Part shown: piece by piece, positions 7,680 through 15,176 of the stretch
Numbering within the stretch: position 1 is the stretch's first letter
Layout of the letters: every line of letters begins with the position of its first letter
NCBI GenBank assembly: GCA_028818775.1
Contig: JAPPNE010000055.1
Span: forward strand, 1-33,244
DNA: 33,244 bases
Direction of reading: 5' to 3'
DNA from: Deltaproteobacteria bacterium
Lineage (GTDB): Bacteria > Desulfobacterota > Binatia > UBA9968 > JAJDTQ01
Position numbers and translations under genes: made by a program
The notes under the pieces: generated by a model
What the model saw: only the letters and a program-made list of their open reading frames with translations
What the model was told of the DNA's origin: nothing
The model's database searches: none

Positions 7680-8720
7680 TTACGCCATCCCGAACAGCCG
7701 CATGGCGTTGCCGCCCAGGATCTTTTCCTTGTCCTCGTCGGAGATGCCTTCCAGCTCCTGCACCATCCGCACCGTGCCTTCCTTCCAGGTGCCCGACGGA
7801 TCGTTGTGCGGGTAGTCGCTGCCCACCGTCAGGTTGTGGTCCTTCCAGAAGTCGCAGGCGTAGCGGACGGAGGTCTCGGCGGCGAAGGCCGAAACCCAGA
7901 TCTGGCTGAAGAACTCGCTCGGGGCCTTGCCGAGCTTCTTGCGGGCGTCGGGGTCCATGTCCAGGCGGTTCATGAGCCACGGCACGAAGGCGGCCGAGCC
8001 CTCCACGAAGCAGATGCGCAGGTCGGGGAACTCCTTCAGGGCGCCGCGCAGGATCAGGCTGCCCATGTCGACGATGTAGCGGAAGGGAAACGCCAGCAGG
8101 AAGGGCAGGGCGTTGTTGTCGGCCTCCAGAAAGAGCTGCTCGATGCCCACCAACGCCGGGTTGGGATGGCCCTGGCGGTCCGACGCCGTGTCGTGCACCA
8201 GGATCGGCACGTCGAGCTGGCACACCTTGTCGTAGAACGGCCACAGCCGCTCGGCGCCCAGGTTGGCGTCCTCGAAGCCGCCCATGAACTTCACCGCCTT
8301 GAGGCCGAGCTGGTTCACCATCCGGTCCAGCTCCCTGCAGGACTCCTCCACGTCCGGCAGGAACACCCATCCGACGCCGATGTAGCGCTCGGGGTGGGCG
8401 CATTCCGCGAGGTCCCGGGCCACCGCGTCGTTGTAGCGCCGGGCCAGCTCGCACCCCAGGTCCCGGTCCCAGGTGTACAGCAGCTCGCGGTTCTCCGGGA
8501 TGAGCACGTGCTTGTCGAAGCCCTCGAAGTCGGCCTGCGCCACGCGGGTGTCAAGGTGCCAGCGCCCCTTGGGTGACTGGTCCTTGATGAGGGTGCCGTC
8601 CGGCAGCACGGACTTCACCTCGTCGCCGTTCCGCACTACGCGGGGCGATTCCGGATACTGGTCGCTGATGCCTTCCAGGAACTTCACCGGGAAGTAATGG
8701 GTGTCGCAGTCGATGTACAT
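7680..8720 (-). CDS. Amidohydrolase family protein (ACMSD-like)
   Basis: A 346-aa metal-dependent TIM-barrel hydrolase or decarboxylase. The N-terminal metal motif is DCDTHYFP, in which Asp replaces the first His of the classical H-x-H. Later ligand regions are ILVHDTASD and GSDYPHNDPSG. The family (2-amino-3-carboxymuconate semialdehyde decarboxylase, Amidohydro_2) acts on aromatic ring-cleavage products and similar acids. An upstream in-frame ATG exists at 8741, but ATG 8720 is preceded by GGAGGA and starts the conserved domain, so I chose it. The gene begins 13 bases after the alcohol dehydrogenase stop, which suggests one operon. Substrate not determined. Confidence 0.88.
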   Translation of the reverse strand: MYIDCDTHYFPVKFLEGISDQYPESPRVVRNGDEVKSVLPDGTLIKDQSPKGRWHLDTRVAQADFEGFDKHVLIPENRELLYTWDRDLGCELARRYNDAVARDLAECAHPERYIGVGWVFLPDVEESCRELDRMVNQLGLKAVKFMGGFEDANLGAERLWPFYDKVCQLDVPILVHDTASDRQGHPNPALVGIEQLFLEADNNALPFLLAFPFRYIVDMGSLILRGALKEFPDLRICFVEGSAAFVPWLMNRLDMDPDARKKLGKAPSEFFSQIWVSAFAAETSVRYACDFWKDHNLTVGSDYPHNDPSGTWKEGTVRMVQELEGISDEDKEKILGGNAMRLFGMA

Positions 8721-8733
8721 CGGCCGTCCTCCG

Positions 8734-9831
8734 TTACGCATACGTAAAGATCGCCCGCCCCAGGATCTTGCCTTCCTCCAGGTCCGCTACCGCCTCGTTG
8801 ACCTGATCCAGGCTGTAGCGGCGCGTCACCAGGTCGTCGAGCTTGAGCTTGCCTTCCCGGTACCAGCGGACGAACGTGGGGAAGTCGCGGTCCGGGAGGC
8901 AGTCGCCGGCGTGGGTGCGGGTGAAGTAGCGCCCTCCGGCGAAGAGATTGGTGTTGATGAGCGGCGTCGCGCCGGGGGGCGGCAGGCCGATCAAAAGGGC
9001 GGTGCCGCCGCGCTCGAGCCCCGGAGCCCCGGTGCGCACCGAGCGCAGGATCTGGTCCTGGGTGGTGGGATGCCCCACCGCGTCTAGCGCGTAGTCCGCG
9101 CCGCCACCGGTCAAGTCGGTGATGGCCTCCACTGGGTCCACCTTGCCGGCGTTGATGCAGTGGGTGGCGCCGAAGCCCTTGGCGAATTCGAGCTTCTCGT
9201 CGTCCAGGTCCACGGCGATGAGCGGGTAGGCGTCCACCACCGCGGCGGCCGAGATGGCGCACATGCCGATGCCGCCTACCCCGTAGACCGCCACCGACTG
9301 CCCCGGGCCCACCCGCAGCGTGTTGATGATGGCGCCGGAGCCGGTGGTGACGGCGCATCCGATGACGGATGTCACCTCCGTGTCCACGTCGTCGTCCATG
9401 GGTAGCACCACCCGCTCGGACGCCACCAGGTGCTCCGCCCAGGTGGACGCCGACGCCCAGATGGACTGTTCGCGCCAGACCGCCGGGATGGGCGGCCGCA
9501 TGTTGAGGGCGTGGGAGACGGGCGGCAGCGGCGACTCGGGGGCGTTGCGGTCGACCCAGGTGGTGAAGACCCGGTCGCCCTCCTTCACGTGGGTCACGTC
9601 GCGGCCTTTGGCCACCACCACGCCGGTGGACTCGTGCCCCAGGAGCGCCGGCAGCTTGGAACGCTGTTCCTCCGGGGAGCGTTGGATCTGGTGGAGCTGC
9701 GAGTGGCAGATGCCGCTGGCGTAGAGCTTCACCAGCACCTGGTCGGGAGCCGGGTCCGGAAACGTGACCTCGTCCACCACCAGGGGTTTGCGCGATTCCA
9801 CCAGGATCGCGGCACGGGACTTCGTTGGCAT
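8734..9831 (-). CDS. Zinc-containing alcohol dehydrogenase, medium-chain family
   Basis: A 365-aa MDR-family enzyme oxidising an alcohol with NAD(P). The GroES-like half has ASGICHSQLH (Cys42) and LLGHESTG (His66, Glu67), and a third catalytic zinc ligand probably sits in IGCAVTTGSGA. The Rossmann half has VYGVGGIGM and an Asp at the end of strand 2 (IAVDLDD), favouring NAD. The structural-zinc lobe normally carries four cysteines after GDRV; here that region reads TTWVDRNAPESPLPPVS and has none, so the structural zinc is missing. ATG 9831 follows AAGGAAAG. It is the first gene of the leftward catabolic run and is divergent from the amidohydrolase at 10091. It resembles the NDMA/class III-like group in overall order. 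Confidence 0.88.
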   Translation of the reverse strand: MPTKSRAAILVESRKPLVVDEVTFPDPAPDQVLVKLYASGICHSQLHQIQRSPEEQRSKLPALLGHESTGVVVAKGRDVTHVKEGDRVFTTWVDRNAPESPLPPVSHALNMRPPIPAVWREQSIWASASTWAEHLVASERVVLPMDDDVDTEVTSVIGCAVTTGSGAIINTLRVGPGQSVAVYGVGGIGMCAISAAAVVDAYPLIAVDLDDEKLEFAKGFGATHCINAGKVDPVEAITDLTGGGADYALDAVGHPTTQDQILRSVRTGAPGLERGGTALLIGLPPPGATPLINTNLFAGGRYFTRTHAGDCLPDRDFPTFVRWYREGKLKLDDLVTRRYSLDQVNEAVADLEEGKILGRAIFTYA

Positions 9832-10090
9832 GGCGCTTTCCTTTCCGTCAGACGGCCGGGGCCGTGCCGGCCCCCAAGGCCGTGTGGCCGCCCGTGGGCG
9901 GCTTCGCAAATTTCGTGACTAGTTGCCGGCGGGTGGTTTGTCAAGGGATCGCCCGGCGGCGGTTTCCGCTGGTTCCCGTTTCAAAAAGGTGGTATCCACG
10001 ACTACGGAATTCAGTGTTCCGTCCCCGCGCCCGCGCATCCTCACAACGCGGTTTGCGAGACGGGACGCCAGGAAATCGGGAGGTGCGATC

Positions 10091-11167
10091 ATGTCCATTA
10101 TCGATGCCGACGCCCACGTCGTCGAGTCCGAGCATACTTGGGACTACATGGAACCGGCCGACCAAAAGTATCGTCCGCTCGTCGTCAAGCCGACCGGCGA
10201 GGGGGGCGGCGAGTACTGGTTCATCGACGGCAAGATCCGGGGACTGGTGCGTATCGTCATGACCGCCCAGGAACTGGGCGAGGTGGCCGAACGCACCGGC
10301 CGGGTGATGTTCACGCCTCAGGAAACGCGCGAGATGGAGAACGTCGAGGCTCGCCTCAAGCACATGGACGAGCTGGGCATCGACGTGCAGGTACTCTATC
10401 CCACCATCTTCATCGAGCAGGTCACCGACAAGGCCTCGGTGGAGATCCCGCTCTGCAAGAGCTACAATCGCTGGCTGACCGACCTTCACAACCGAGGGAA
10501 AGGACGCCTGCGCTGGATCTGCGTGCTGCCGTTGCTGGATATGAGCGCGGCCCTTGAGGAGTTGGAGTACTGCAAGCAGAACGGCGCCTGCGGGGTCTTC
10601 ATGCGCCCCATCGAGGGCCATCGCCTGCTCACCGATCCCTACTTCTACCCCCTCTACGAGAAGGTGAGCGAGCTCGACATGGCCGTGGGCGTGCACGTCG
10701 GCAACGGCAACCCCCAGGAGCTGGACCTCGTGTCCCAGTACAACGGCGGCGGCAGCTTCTGGAAGTTCCGCATCCCGGTCATCGGCATGTTCCACTCGGT
10801 GATCATGGGCGAGATCCCGAAGATGTTCCCCAAGCTCCGCTTCCACTGGGCCGAGGCCGCGGCGCTCTGGGTCCCGTACGTGGTCAAGGACCTGCAGCGC
10901 CGCTGGGGCGCGCAGAACAAGGACCTGCCGGACAACATCCTGAAGGAGTACCGGCAGTACGTGTCGTGCCAGACCGACGACGACGTGGACTACGTCCTGC
11001 GGTACTCGGGAGAAGACAACATCGTCATCGGCACCGACTACGGCCACAACGACCAGTCCACCGAGATCGAGGCGCTGCGGAACCTGAAGGAGCTGGGCAG
11101 CATTACGGAGCCGCAGTACGACAAGATTGTTACGGACAACCCGAGGACGCTGTTTGCGTTGAATTAG
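10091..11167 (+). CDS. Amidohydrolase family protein (Amidohydro_2)
   Basis: A 358-aa TIM-barrel protein. The N-terminal motif is DADAHVVESEHTW, with VGVHVGNGN mid-protein, HWAEAAALWVPY after it, and GTDYGHNDQST near the C-terminus, in the order expected for ACMSD-type metal-dependent hydrolases and decarboxylases. The open frame extends to 9923, but ATG 10091 has GGGAGGTG just upstream and begins the conserved domain. It is transcribed away from the alcohol dehydrogenase across a 259-base divergent region. It ends 50 bases before a strong hairpin. It and the amidohydrolase at 7680-8720 share the GTDY/GSDY-HND style, so they look like members of one subfamily acting on related substrates. Confidence 0.88.
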   Translation: MSIIDADAHVVESEHTWDYMEPADQKYRPLVVKPTGEGGGEYWFIDGKIRGLVRIVMTAQELGEVAERTGRVMFTPQETREMENVEARLKHMDELGIDVQVLYPTIFIEQVTDKASVEIPLCKSYNRWLTDLHNRGKGRLRWICVLPLLDMSAALEELEYCKQNGACGVFMRPIEGHRLLTDPYFYPLYEKVSELDMAVGVHVGNGNPQELDLVSQYNGGGSFWKFRIPVIGMFHSVIMGEIPKMFPKLRFHWAEAAALWVPYVVKDLQRRWGAQNKDLPDNILKEYRQYVSCQTDDDVDYVLRYSGEDNIVIGTDYGHNDQSTEIEALRNLKELGSITEPQYDKIVTDNPRTLFALN

Positions 11168-11217
11168 GTAGCGCCAGGTTCCCCCTCGTTGGGCGGGAGC
11201 CAGCCTTTCAGGCAAGG

Positions 11218-11243
11218 ACAGGGCGGGTTTCGACCCGCCCTGT
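11218..11243. terminator. Bidirectional hairpin terminator between convergent genes
   Basis: Two 11-base arms (11218-11228 and 11233-11243) pair perfectly around a TTCG tetraloop. It lies between the stop of the rightward amidohydrolase (11167) and the stop of the leftward secreted protein (11266), where a shared terminator is expected. The T-run after it is poor, so Rho help or simple stem-loop stabilisation is possible. Confidence 0.75.
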
Positions 11244-11265
11244 GTCGTTGTGAGTCAACGAAGCG

Positions 11266-11811
11266 CTAGTCCGCCTTGGTGCGCACGCGCCAGCGCTGAT
11301 ACTTGCCCCGGGCCTCGTCGCAGGTCTCCAGGGTCAACCCGCGGATGAGGTGCACCGGCCGGCCGCCGCCTCCCTCCCGAGAGTCACCACCCGCCACCGT
11401 CACGCAGAACTCCGGTGCGCTCTTGGCGACGATCTCGCCGGTGGCCGCGAGCGAGAAGCCCTGCGGCGCCGACCCGTCGCACTTCGCCAAGCCGAGCCGG
11501 GCGCCCGCCCGGGACCCGCCCGCGGTCATGCACACGTCGAAGCCCGGCATGTGGAACCGCCCCGCCTTGATGGCGTCGCTGTCGAACCCCTGGTCGACGC
11601 CGATCTGTCCCTGATAGCTGTAGCAACTGTGCGCCTGGAGGCCCCTGTCGACCCTGGCGCGCTGCTTGTGGCCGCGGATGTCGAGGCAAAAGCCGCGCGG
11701 TTCGTCGAGGCGGTCGACAAGCAGGACCTCCACCGTTTCGCCCGCTTGAGCGGGGAAGGCAAGCGGGGCGCCGATGAGCACGGCTAGAATCATGAGACCA
11801 AGGTATTTCAT
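11266..11811 (-). CDS. Secreted beta-trefoil (ricin B-like) protein, three Cys-paired repeats
   Basis: A 181-aa protein with a clear Sec signal peptide: MKYL, a hydrophobic core LMILAVLIGAPLAF, and cleavage after AQA (about residue 23). The mature part has six cysteines in three successive pairs: FCLDI/HSCYS, VCMTA/AKCDG and FCVTV/ETCDE. QGF, QGF and QRW fall near the ends of repeats. This matches the threefold repeat with one disulfide and a Q-x-W-like motif per repeat seen in ricin-type lectins. I infer an extracytoplasmic carbohydrate- or ligand-binding protein; the degenerate Q-x-W makes sugar binding uncertain. ATG 11811 has ACGGAG upstream. It stands alone between two hydrolase genes. 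Confidence 0.65.
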   Translation of the reverse strand: MKYLGLMILAVLIGAPLAFPAQAGETVEVLLVDRLDEPRGFCLDIRGHKQRARVDRGLQAHSCYSYQGQIGVDQGFDSDAIKAGRFHMPGFDVCMTAGGSRAGARLGLAKCDGSAPQGFSLAATGEIVAKSAPEFCVTVAGGDSREGGGGRPVHLIRGLTLETCDEARGKYQRWRVRTKAD

Positions 11812-11870
11812 GGAAGCTCCGTTCTTTGGCTGGACGGACATAGCGGTTTCAAATTAGACGCGCGGCGGTT

Positions 11871-12842
11871 TCAACGATCCAGTTTCAACAGGCGGGCGGC
11901 GGTACCGCCCAGGATATCCTCCTTGACCTGCTCTGGCAGTTCCAGGTTCCGGACGGCCTCGATGTATTCGCGGATGGCCTGGTTGCCCTTGCCGCCTTGC
12001 GTGCTCACGCCGGTGAAGTTCTGCGGATAGTCCGTGGCGAACACGAGCCGTTCCGGCCGGATGCCCAGCAGCCCGCAACGAAAGGCCGTGATTCCACCCT
12101 CGAAACCCGAGAGGTCGAAGTAGAGCCGGTCGAAATACTCGTCGAACGAGTGCTTCAGGGTGCCGAACCGGTGCGCCATGGCCACCAGCCGGTCCTTGAG
12201 CGCCGAAATGCCGCCGCCGAAGTGCCCGATGACGAAGTCGAGTTGCGGGTGCCGGTCCAGCACCCCTCCGGCGATCAGGCGAATGGTGGCGATGGTGAGG
12301 TCGATCTCCCGGCCGATGATACGCGGCAGATCGTAGCCCTGAATGGAATCGTACCCCTTGGGCACGAGCGCCGGATGCACGAAGATCGGAACGCCGAGCC
12401 GCGCCACTCGCTCGTAGAACCGGTCCAGCTCCGGCGCGTCAAGCGAGAGGCCGCCCACCTGCGAGGTGACCGTCACCCCGTGGAGCCCCCGCTCCAGGAC
12501 CGCCCGGTCCAACTCGTCCAGCGCCTTGTCCCCTTCAAGGACAGGCGCATGCGCGAGCCCGACGAACCGCCCCTTGTGCTCCCGCTCCAGCTCCGCGTAG
12601 CAATCATTGATGACCCTGCAATCCTCGAGACTCCCGTCCCACCCCAGGTGGCAGGACACCACCGACACGTCCACCCCCGCCTCGTCCATGTCCCGAAGCT
12701 GCGCCTCGGCGTCGTACAGCTTCGAATGCAGCGTCATCCGCGGGACGCCACCGTCGGTGGCCACGGTTACCGTGTCCGAGTAGAGGCCCTTCTGGCGCGC
12801 CAGTTCCGCGGGCACGTAGTGATGTTGGAAGTCTACGACCAC
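11871..12842 (-). CDS. Amidohydrolase family protein, downstream of a toxin-antitoxin pair
   Basis: A 323-aa ACMSD-like metal-dependent hydrolase or decarboxylase. The N-terminal motif is VDFQHHYVPAE, with Gln in place of the first metal His. IFVHPALVP, FVIGHFGGG and VFATDYPQNF supply the later His and Asp sites. The start is GTG at 12840-12842, only three bases after the MazF stop, with no clear ribosome site of its own, so it is probably translated by coupling from the toxin gene. Such coupling of a metabolic enzyme to a toxin operon is unusual. The tail (EDILGGTAARLLKL) is the normal C-terminus of this family, so the gene is intact. Confidence 0.87.
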   Translation of the reverse strand: MVVDFQHHYVPAELARQKGLYSDTVTVATDGGVPRMTLHSKLYDAEAQLRDMDEAGVDVSVVSCHLGWDGSLEDCRVINDCYAELEREHKGRFVGLAHAPVLEGDKALDELDRAVLERGLHGVTVTSQVGGLSLDAPELDRFYERVARLGVPIFVHPALVPKGYDSIQGYDLPRIIGREIDLTIATIRLIAGGVLDRHPQLDFVIGHFGGGISALKDRLVAMAHRFGTLKHSFDEYFDRLYFDLSGFEGGITAFRCGLLGIRPERLVFATDYPQNFTGVSTQGGKGNQAIREYIEAVRNLELPEQVKEDILGGTAARLLKLDR

Positions 12843-12845
12843 GGT

Positions 12846-13199
12846 TCAGCTCATTGGGTGAAGGCCAAGGAGCATACGCAGGCTTTCCTCGACCTGTCCC
12901 ATGATTGCGTCGGAAGCTCGCCCCGCCCGCTCGATGAGGTATTCTTTGTCCAAGGTCATGATCTGCGACACATTTATTACAGACGTCCGCGGCAAACCTG
13001 TCCCTCGCCGGGCAAGGGAGACATTACCGGGTGCCTCGGCCAATCTGAGGTTGGAGGTGATGGCCAACGCGACCACGGTCCGAATTCGGCTTCGGTTGAA
13101 GCCGTCGGATTGAACGATCAGAACAGGGCGGCGGTACCCTGGCTCTGATCTCCCCGGCACCGGCAAGTCCGCCCACCAGATCTCACCACGATTCACCAC
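12846..13199 (-). CDS. mazF: MazF/PemK-family endoribonuclease toxin
   Basis: A 117-aa protein opening MVNRGEIWWADLPVPGRSEPGYRRPVLIV, the signature N-terminus of MazF/PemK toxins. AITSNLRLAEAPGNVSL carries the conserved active-site Thr-Ser region, and TSVINVSQIMTLDKEYL is the next conserved stretch. MazF enzymes cut mRNA at short motifs and halt translation. The start is GTG 13197-13199, overlapping the antitoxin stop by seven bases, so the two are translationally coupled and share one promoter. Length and motifs are complete, so I expect an active toxin. The cleavage motif cannot be predicted from sequence alone. Confidence 0.93.
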   Translation of the reverse strand: MVNRGEIWWADLPVPGRSEPGYRRPVLIVQSDGFNRSRIRTVVALAITSNLRLAEAPGNVSLARRGTGLPRTSVINVSQIMTLDKEYLIERAGRASDAIMGQVEESLRMLLGLHPMS

Positions 13200-13438
13200 T
13201 CGTCTCCGGCAGGCAACGAAAGGAATTGGAGGGCCTCGAGTCGTTTATCGAGCGCGGAAATCGAAGGGTCTTGGCCGTACACGGCGTTGAGCCGTTCCGT
13301 CAACTGGTCGCCAGCGTGCCGCGCAACGAACTCATCGACAGCCTTCGTGTAGAGTTCGCTCCGGGAGATCCCCAACCTCTTCGCCGTACGCTCCCCGGCC
13401 TCGAAAACTTCGTCTCGAATGGAAATGGCTGTTTTCAT
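13193..13438 (-). CDS. Ribbon-helix-helix antitoxin paired with MazF
   Basis: An 81-aa protein starting MKTAISIRDEVFEAGERTAKRLGISRSELY, a ribbon-helix-helix DNA-binding domain (strand TAISI, then two helices). The rest is a charged C-terminal tail ending LSLPAGDEW that would bind the toxin. It should neutralise the MazF encoded next and repress the operon by binding the palindrome just upstream. The open frame runs up to 13525, but ATG 13438 starts the conserved domain and the region above it is a promoter-operator, so I chose this start. No Shine-Dalgarno is visible, which fits a leaderless mRNA. Confidence 0.87.
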   Translation of the reverse strand: MKTAISIRDEVFEAGERTAKRLGISRSELYTKAVDEFVARHAGDQLTERLNAVYGQDPSISALDKRLEALQFLSLPAGDEW

Positions 13439-13445
13439 GATTTGC

Positions 13446-13474
13446 AGTATAACCCAGGTTATACTTCTGCACAA
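13446..13474 (-). promoter_or_regulatory. Toxin-antitoxin promoter with overlapping palindromic operator
   Basis: On the minus strand TTGTGC (-35, 13474-13469) is followed after 17 bases by TATACT (-10, 13451-13446). A perfect palindrome GTATAACC-tg-GGTTATAC (13464-13447) covers the spacer and most of the -10. This is the arrangement expected for autorepression by a ribbon-helix-helix antitoxin. The -10 ends eight bases before the antitoxin ATG, so transcription should begin at or next to the start codon. Confidence 0.7.
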
Positions 13475-13568
13475 TCCCAGGGTGTCTTGCCATCCACCGA
13501 AGGACGGTTGATAATGCATGTTCAAGGGTGAAGTCCTTCTTTCCCTGAACGGTTGAGTCGTGACTTAT

Positions 13569-13606
13569 CCTGCCTTGCGGATGGAACACCCTGCCTTGCC
13601 GATGGA
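13569..13606 (+). repeat. Two 17-bp direct repeats, 21-bp period, before the AAA/nuclease gene
   Basis: 13569-13585 and 13590-13606 match at 16 of 17 bases with a 21-base period. They lie just before the chosen start of the AAA/nuclease gene. The period is two helical turns, as in some operators. It is also seven codons, so if translation starts at 13560 the repeat would encode PALRMEH-PALPMDL. Confidence 0.6.
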
Positions 13607-13613
13607 CCTCACC

Positions 13614-15176
13614 ATGAACCGCCGCCGGCTCCCCATCGGGATCCAGGACTTTCGGACAATCCGGGAGCGGGACGGCTACTATTACGTGGACAAGACGCCC
13701 CTCATCCGGGAATTGGTGGAAGGGGGGCGGTACTACTTCCTGTCCCGCCCGCGCCGGTTCGGCAAGAGCCTCCTGATGGATACCTTGCAGGAACTGTTCG
13801 AGGGAAACGAGGCCCTGTTCAGGGGTCTGGACATCCACGGACACTGGGACTGGTCGGACCGTCACCCGGTGGTGGGGCTGAGCTTTGGCGGGAAGTACAA
13901 CGAGCCGGACGACCTGGAGCGCAGCACGCTCAACCAGTTGGCGATCATCGAACACGGCGCCGGTCTCGAGCCGGTGCCGGACACCGGACCGGAGCGTCTG
14001 CGCAATCTCCTGTATCGCCTGCATCACGCCACCGGCCGGCCCGCCGTGGTGCTGGTGGACGAGTACGACAAGCCGATCCTGGACGCACTGGAAACCCCGG
14101 ACTTGGCGAAGGCGAACCGCGACTATCTGCGGGGTTTCTACGGGATCATCAAGGACAGCGCCCGACACGTGCGGTTTGTCCTGGTCACCGGGGTGAGCAT
14201 GTTCTCGAAGGTGAGTCTGTTTTCGGGCCTCAACAACCTGGAGGACATCAGCCTGGACCCGCGCTACGCCACGATCTGCGGGTACACGGATGGGGACCTG
14301 GACCGGGTGTTCGGCCCGGAGTTGCCGGGTCTGGATCGGGACGAGATCCGGCGCTGGTACAACGGCTATCACTGGCTCGGTGAGGAAAGGGTCTACAACC
14401 CCTTCGATCTGCTGCTGCTGTTCCGGCGGCGCCGGTTCAGCCCCTACTGGTTCGAGACCGGCTCGCCCACGTTCCTGTACCGGATGCTGGTGGAAAAGAA
14501 AGTCAATCCGATGACCCTGGAGAATCGGGTCACGGATGCAGGGCTTGTGTCAAAGTTCGACGTGGACGACATCGGCATCGATGCGCTGCTGTTCCAGACC
14601 GGCTACCTCACCATCGTGGGCGAAACGTGGGACGGCGTGGAGACGCTCTACACGCTGGACTATCCCAACTTCGAGGTGCGCCGCAGCCTGAACCAGGGAC
14701 TTCTGGAATACATGACCCGGCGGGGACGGGAGGCCGTGGACCAGGGGAAGGAACTGGTTGGCCTTCTCTCGGCGAACGACTTCACGGGTTTCGGGGAGCG
14801 GCTGCAGGCGTATCTGTCGGGGATTCCGCATCAATGGTACGACCGCAGCGAGGTCGAACGATACGAGGCGCATTACGCCAGCATGCTGTACATGGGTTTC
14901 CGGGCAATCGGAATGGACCTTCGTGTAGAGGACGCATCGAGCCACGGCCGCTCGGACATGGTGGTGTTTCACCGCGGGCAGGTATTCGTGCTGGAGTTCA
15001 AGATGGCGGACGGGGAGGGGGAGGCGGCCGCGGTGATGGACCGGGCCATGTCCCAACTGAGGGAGCGCGGCTATGGGGAGAAGTACAGGGACCGGGGGGA
15101 GCCGATTCACCTGGTAGGGATGGTCTTCGGCCGGAAGGAGCGGAACCTGCTGGGGATCCGGCACGAGCGCGGCTGA
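13614..15176 (+). CDS. AAA-ATPase-like / PD-(D/E)XK nuclease protein
   Basis: A 520-aa protein of the widespread AAA-ATPase_like (PF09820-type) plus PDDEXK_9 (PF08011-type) family. The N-terminus LPIGIQDFRTIRE-x-YYYVDKT is diagnostic. The P-loop is RRFGKS (residues 47-52) and Walker B is VVLVDEYDKPI (near 146). The C-terminus has GRSDMVV then VFVLEFKM (about 445-465), giving the D...ExK nuclease core. Its biological role is not established; the family is often abundant in mobile or defence regions. I chose ATG 13614 because it begins the conserved domain; in-frame ATGs at 13560, 13581 and 13602 are possible. It is divergent from the MazF operon and its stop overlaps the ATG of the molybdopterin enzyme by one base. 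Confidence 0.85.
   Translation: MNRRRLPIGIQDFRTIRERDGYYYVDKTPLIRELVEGGRYYFLSRPRRFGKSLLMDTLQELFEGNEALFRGLDIHGHWDWSDRHPVVGLSFGGKYNEPDDLERSTLNQLAIIEHGAGLEPVPDTGPERLRNLLYRLHHATGRPAVVLVDEYDKPILDALETPDLAKANRDYLRGFYGIIKDSARHVRFVLVTGVSMFSKVSLFSGLNNLEDISLDPRYATICGYTDGDLDRVFGPELPGLDRDEIRRWYNGYHWLGEERVYNPFDLLLLFRRRRFSPYWFETGSPTFLYRMLVEKKVNPMTLENRVTDAGLVSKFDVDDIGIDALLFQTGYLTIVGETWDGVETLYTLDYPNFEVRRSLNQGLLEYMTRRGREAVDQGKELVGLLSANDFTGFGERLQAYLSGIPHQWYDRSEVERYEAHYASMLYMGFRAIGMDLRVEDASSHGRSDMVVFHRGQVFVLEFKMADGEGEAAAVMDRAMSQLRERGYGEKYRDRGEPIHLVGMVFGRKERNLLGIRHERG

Noticed and set aside
6876..8576. 566-codon rightward open frame
   Set aside because: It runs antisense through two well-supported enzymes (LLM oxidoreductase and amidohydrolase) and shows no domain.
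9939..9944. Perfect TTGACA on the minus strand upstream of the alcohol dehydrogenase
   Set aside because: No convincing -10 at 16-18 bases, so I did not call a promoter.
9941..11215. 424-codon leftward open frame
   Set aside because: Antisense shadow of the amidohydrolase at 10091-11167, whose motifs are complete.
14627..15175. Long 5' extension of the molybdopterin oxidoreductase frame
   Set aside because: The extension is out-of-frame reading of the AAA/nuclease gene; the iron-sulfur domain begins right after ATG 15176.
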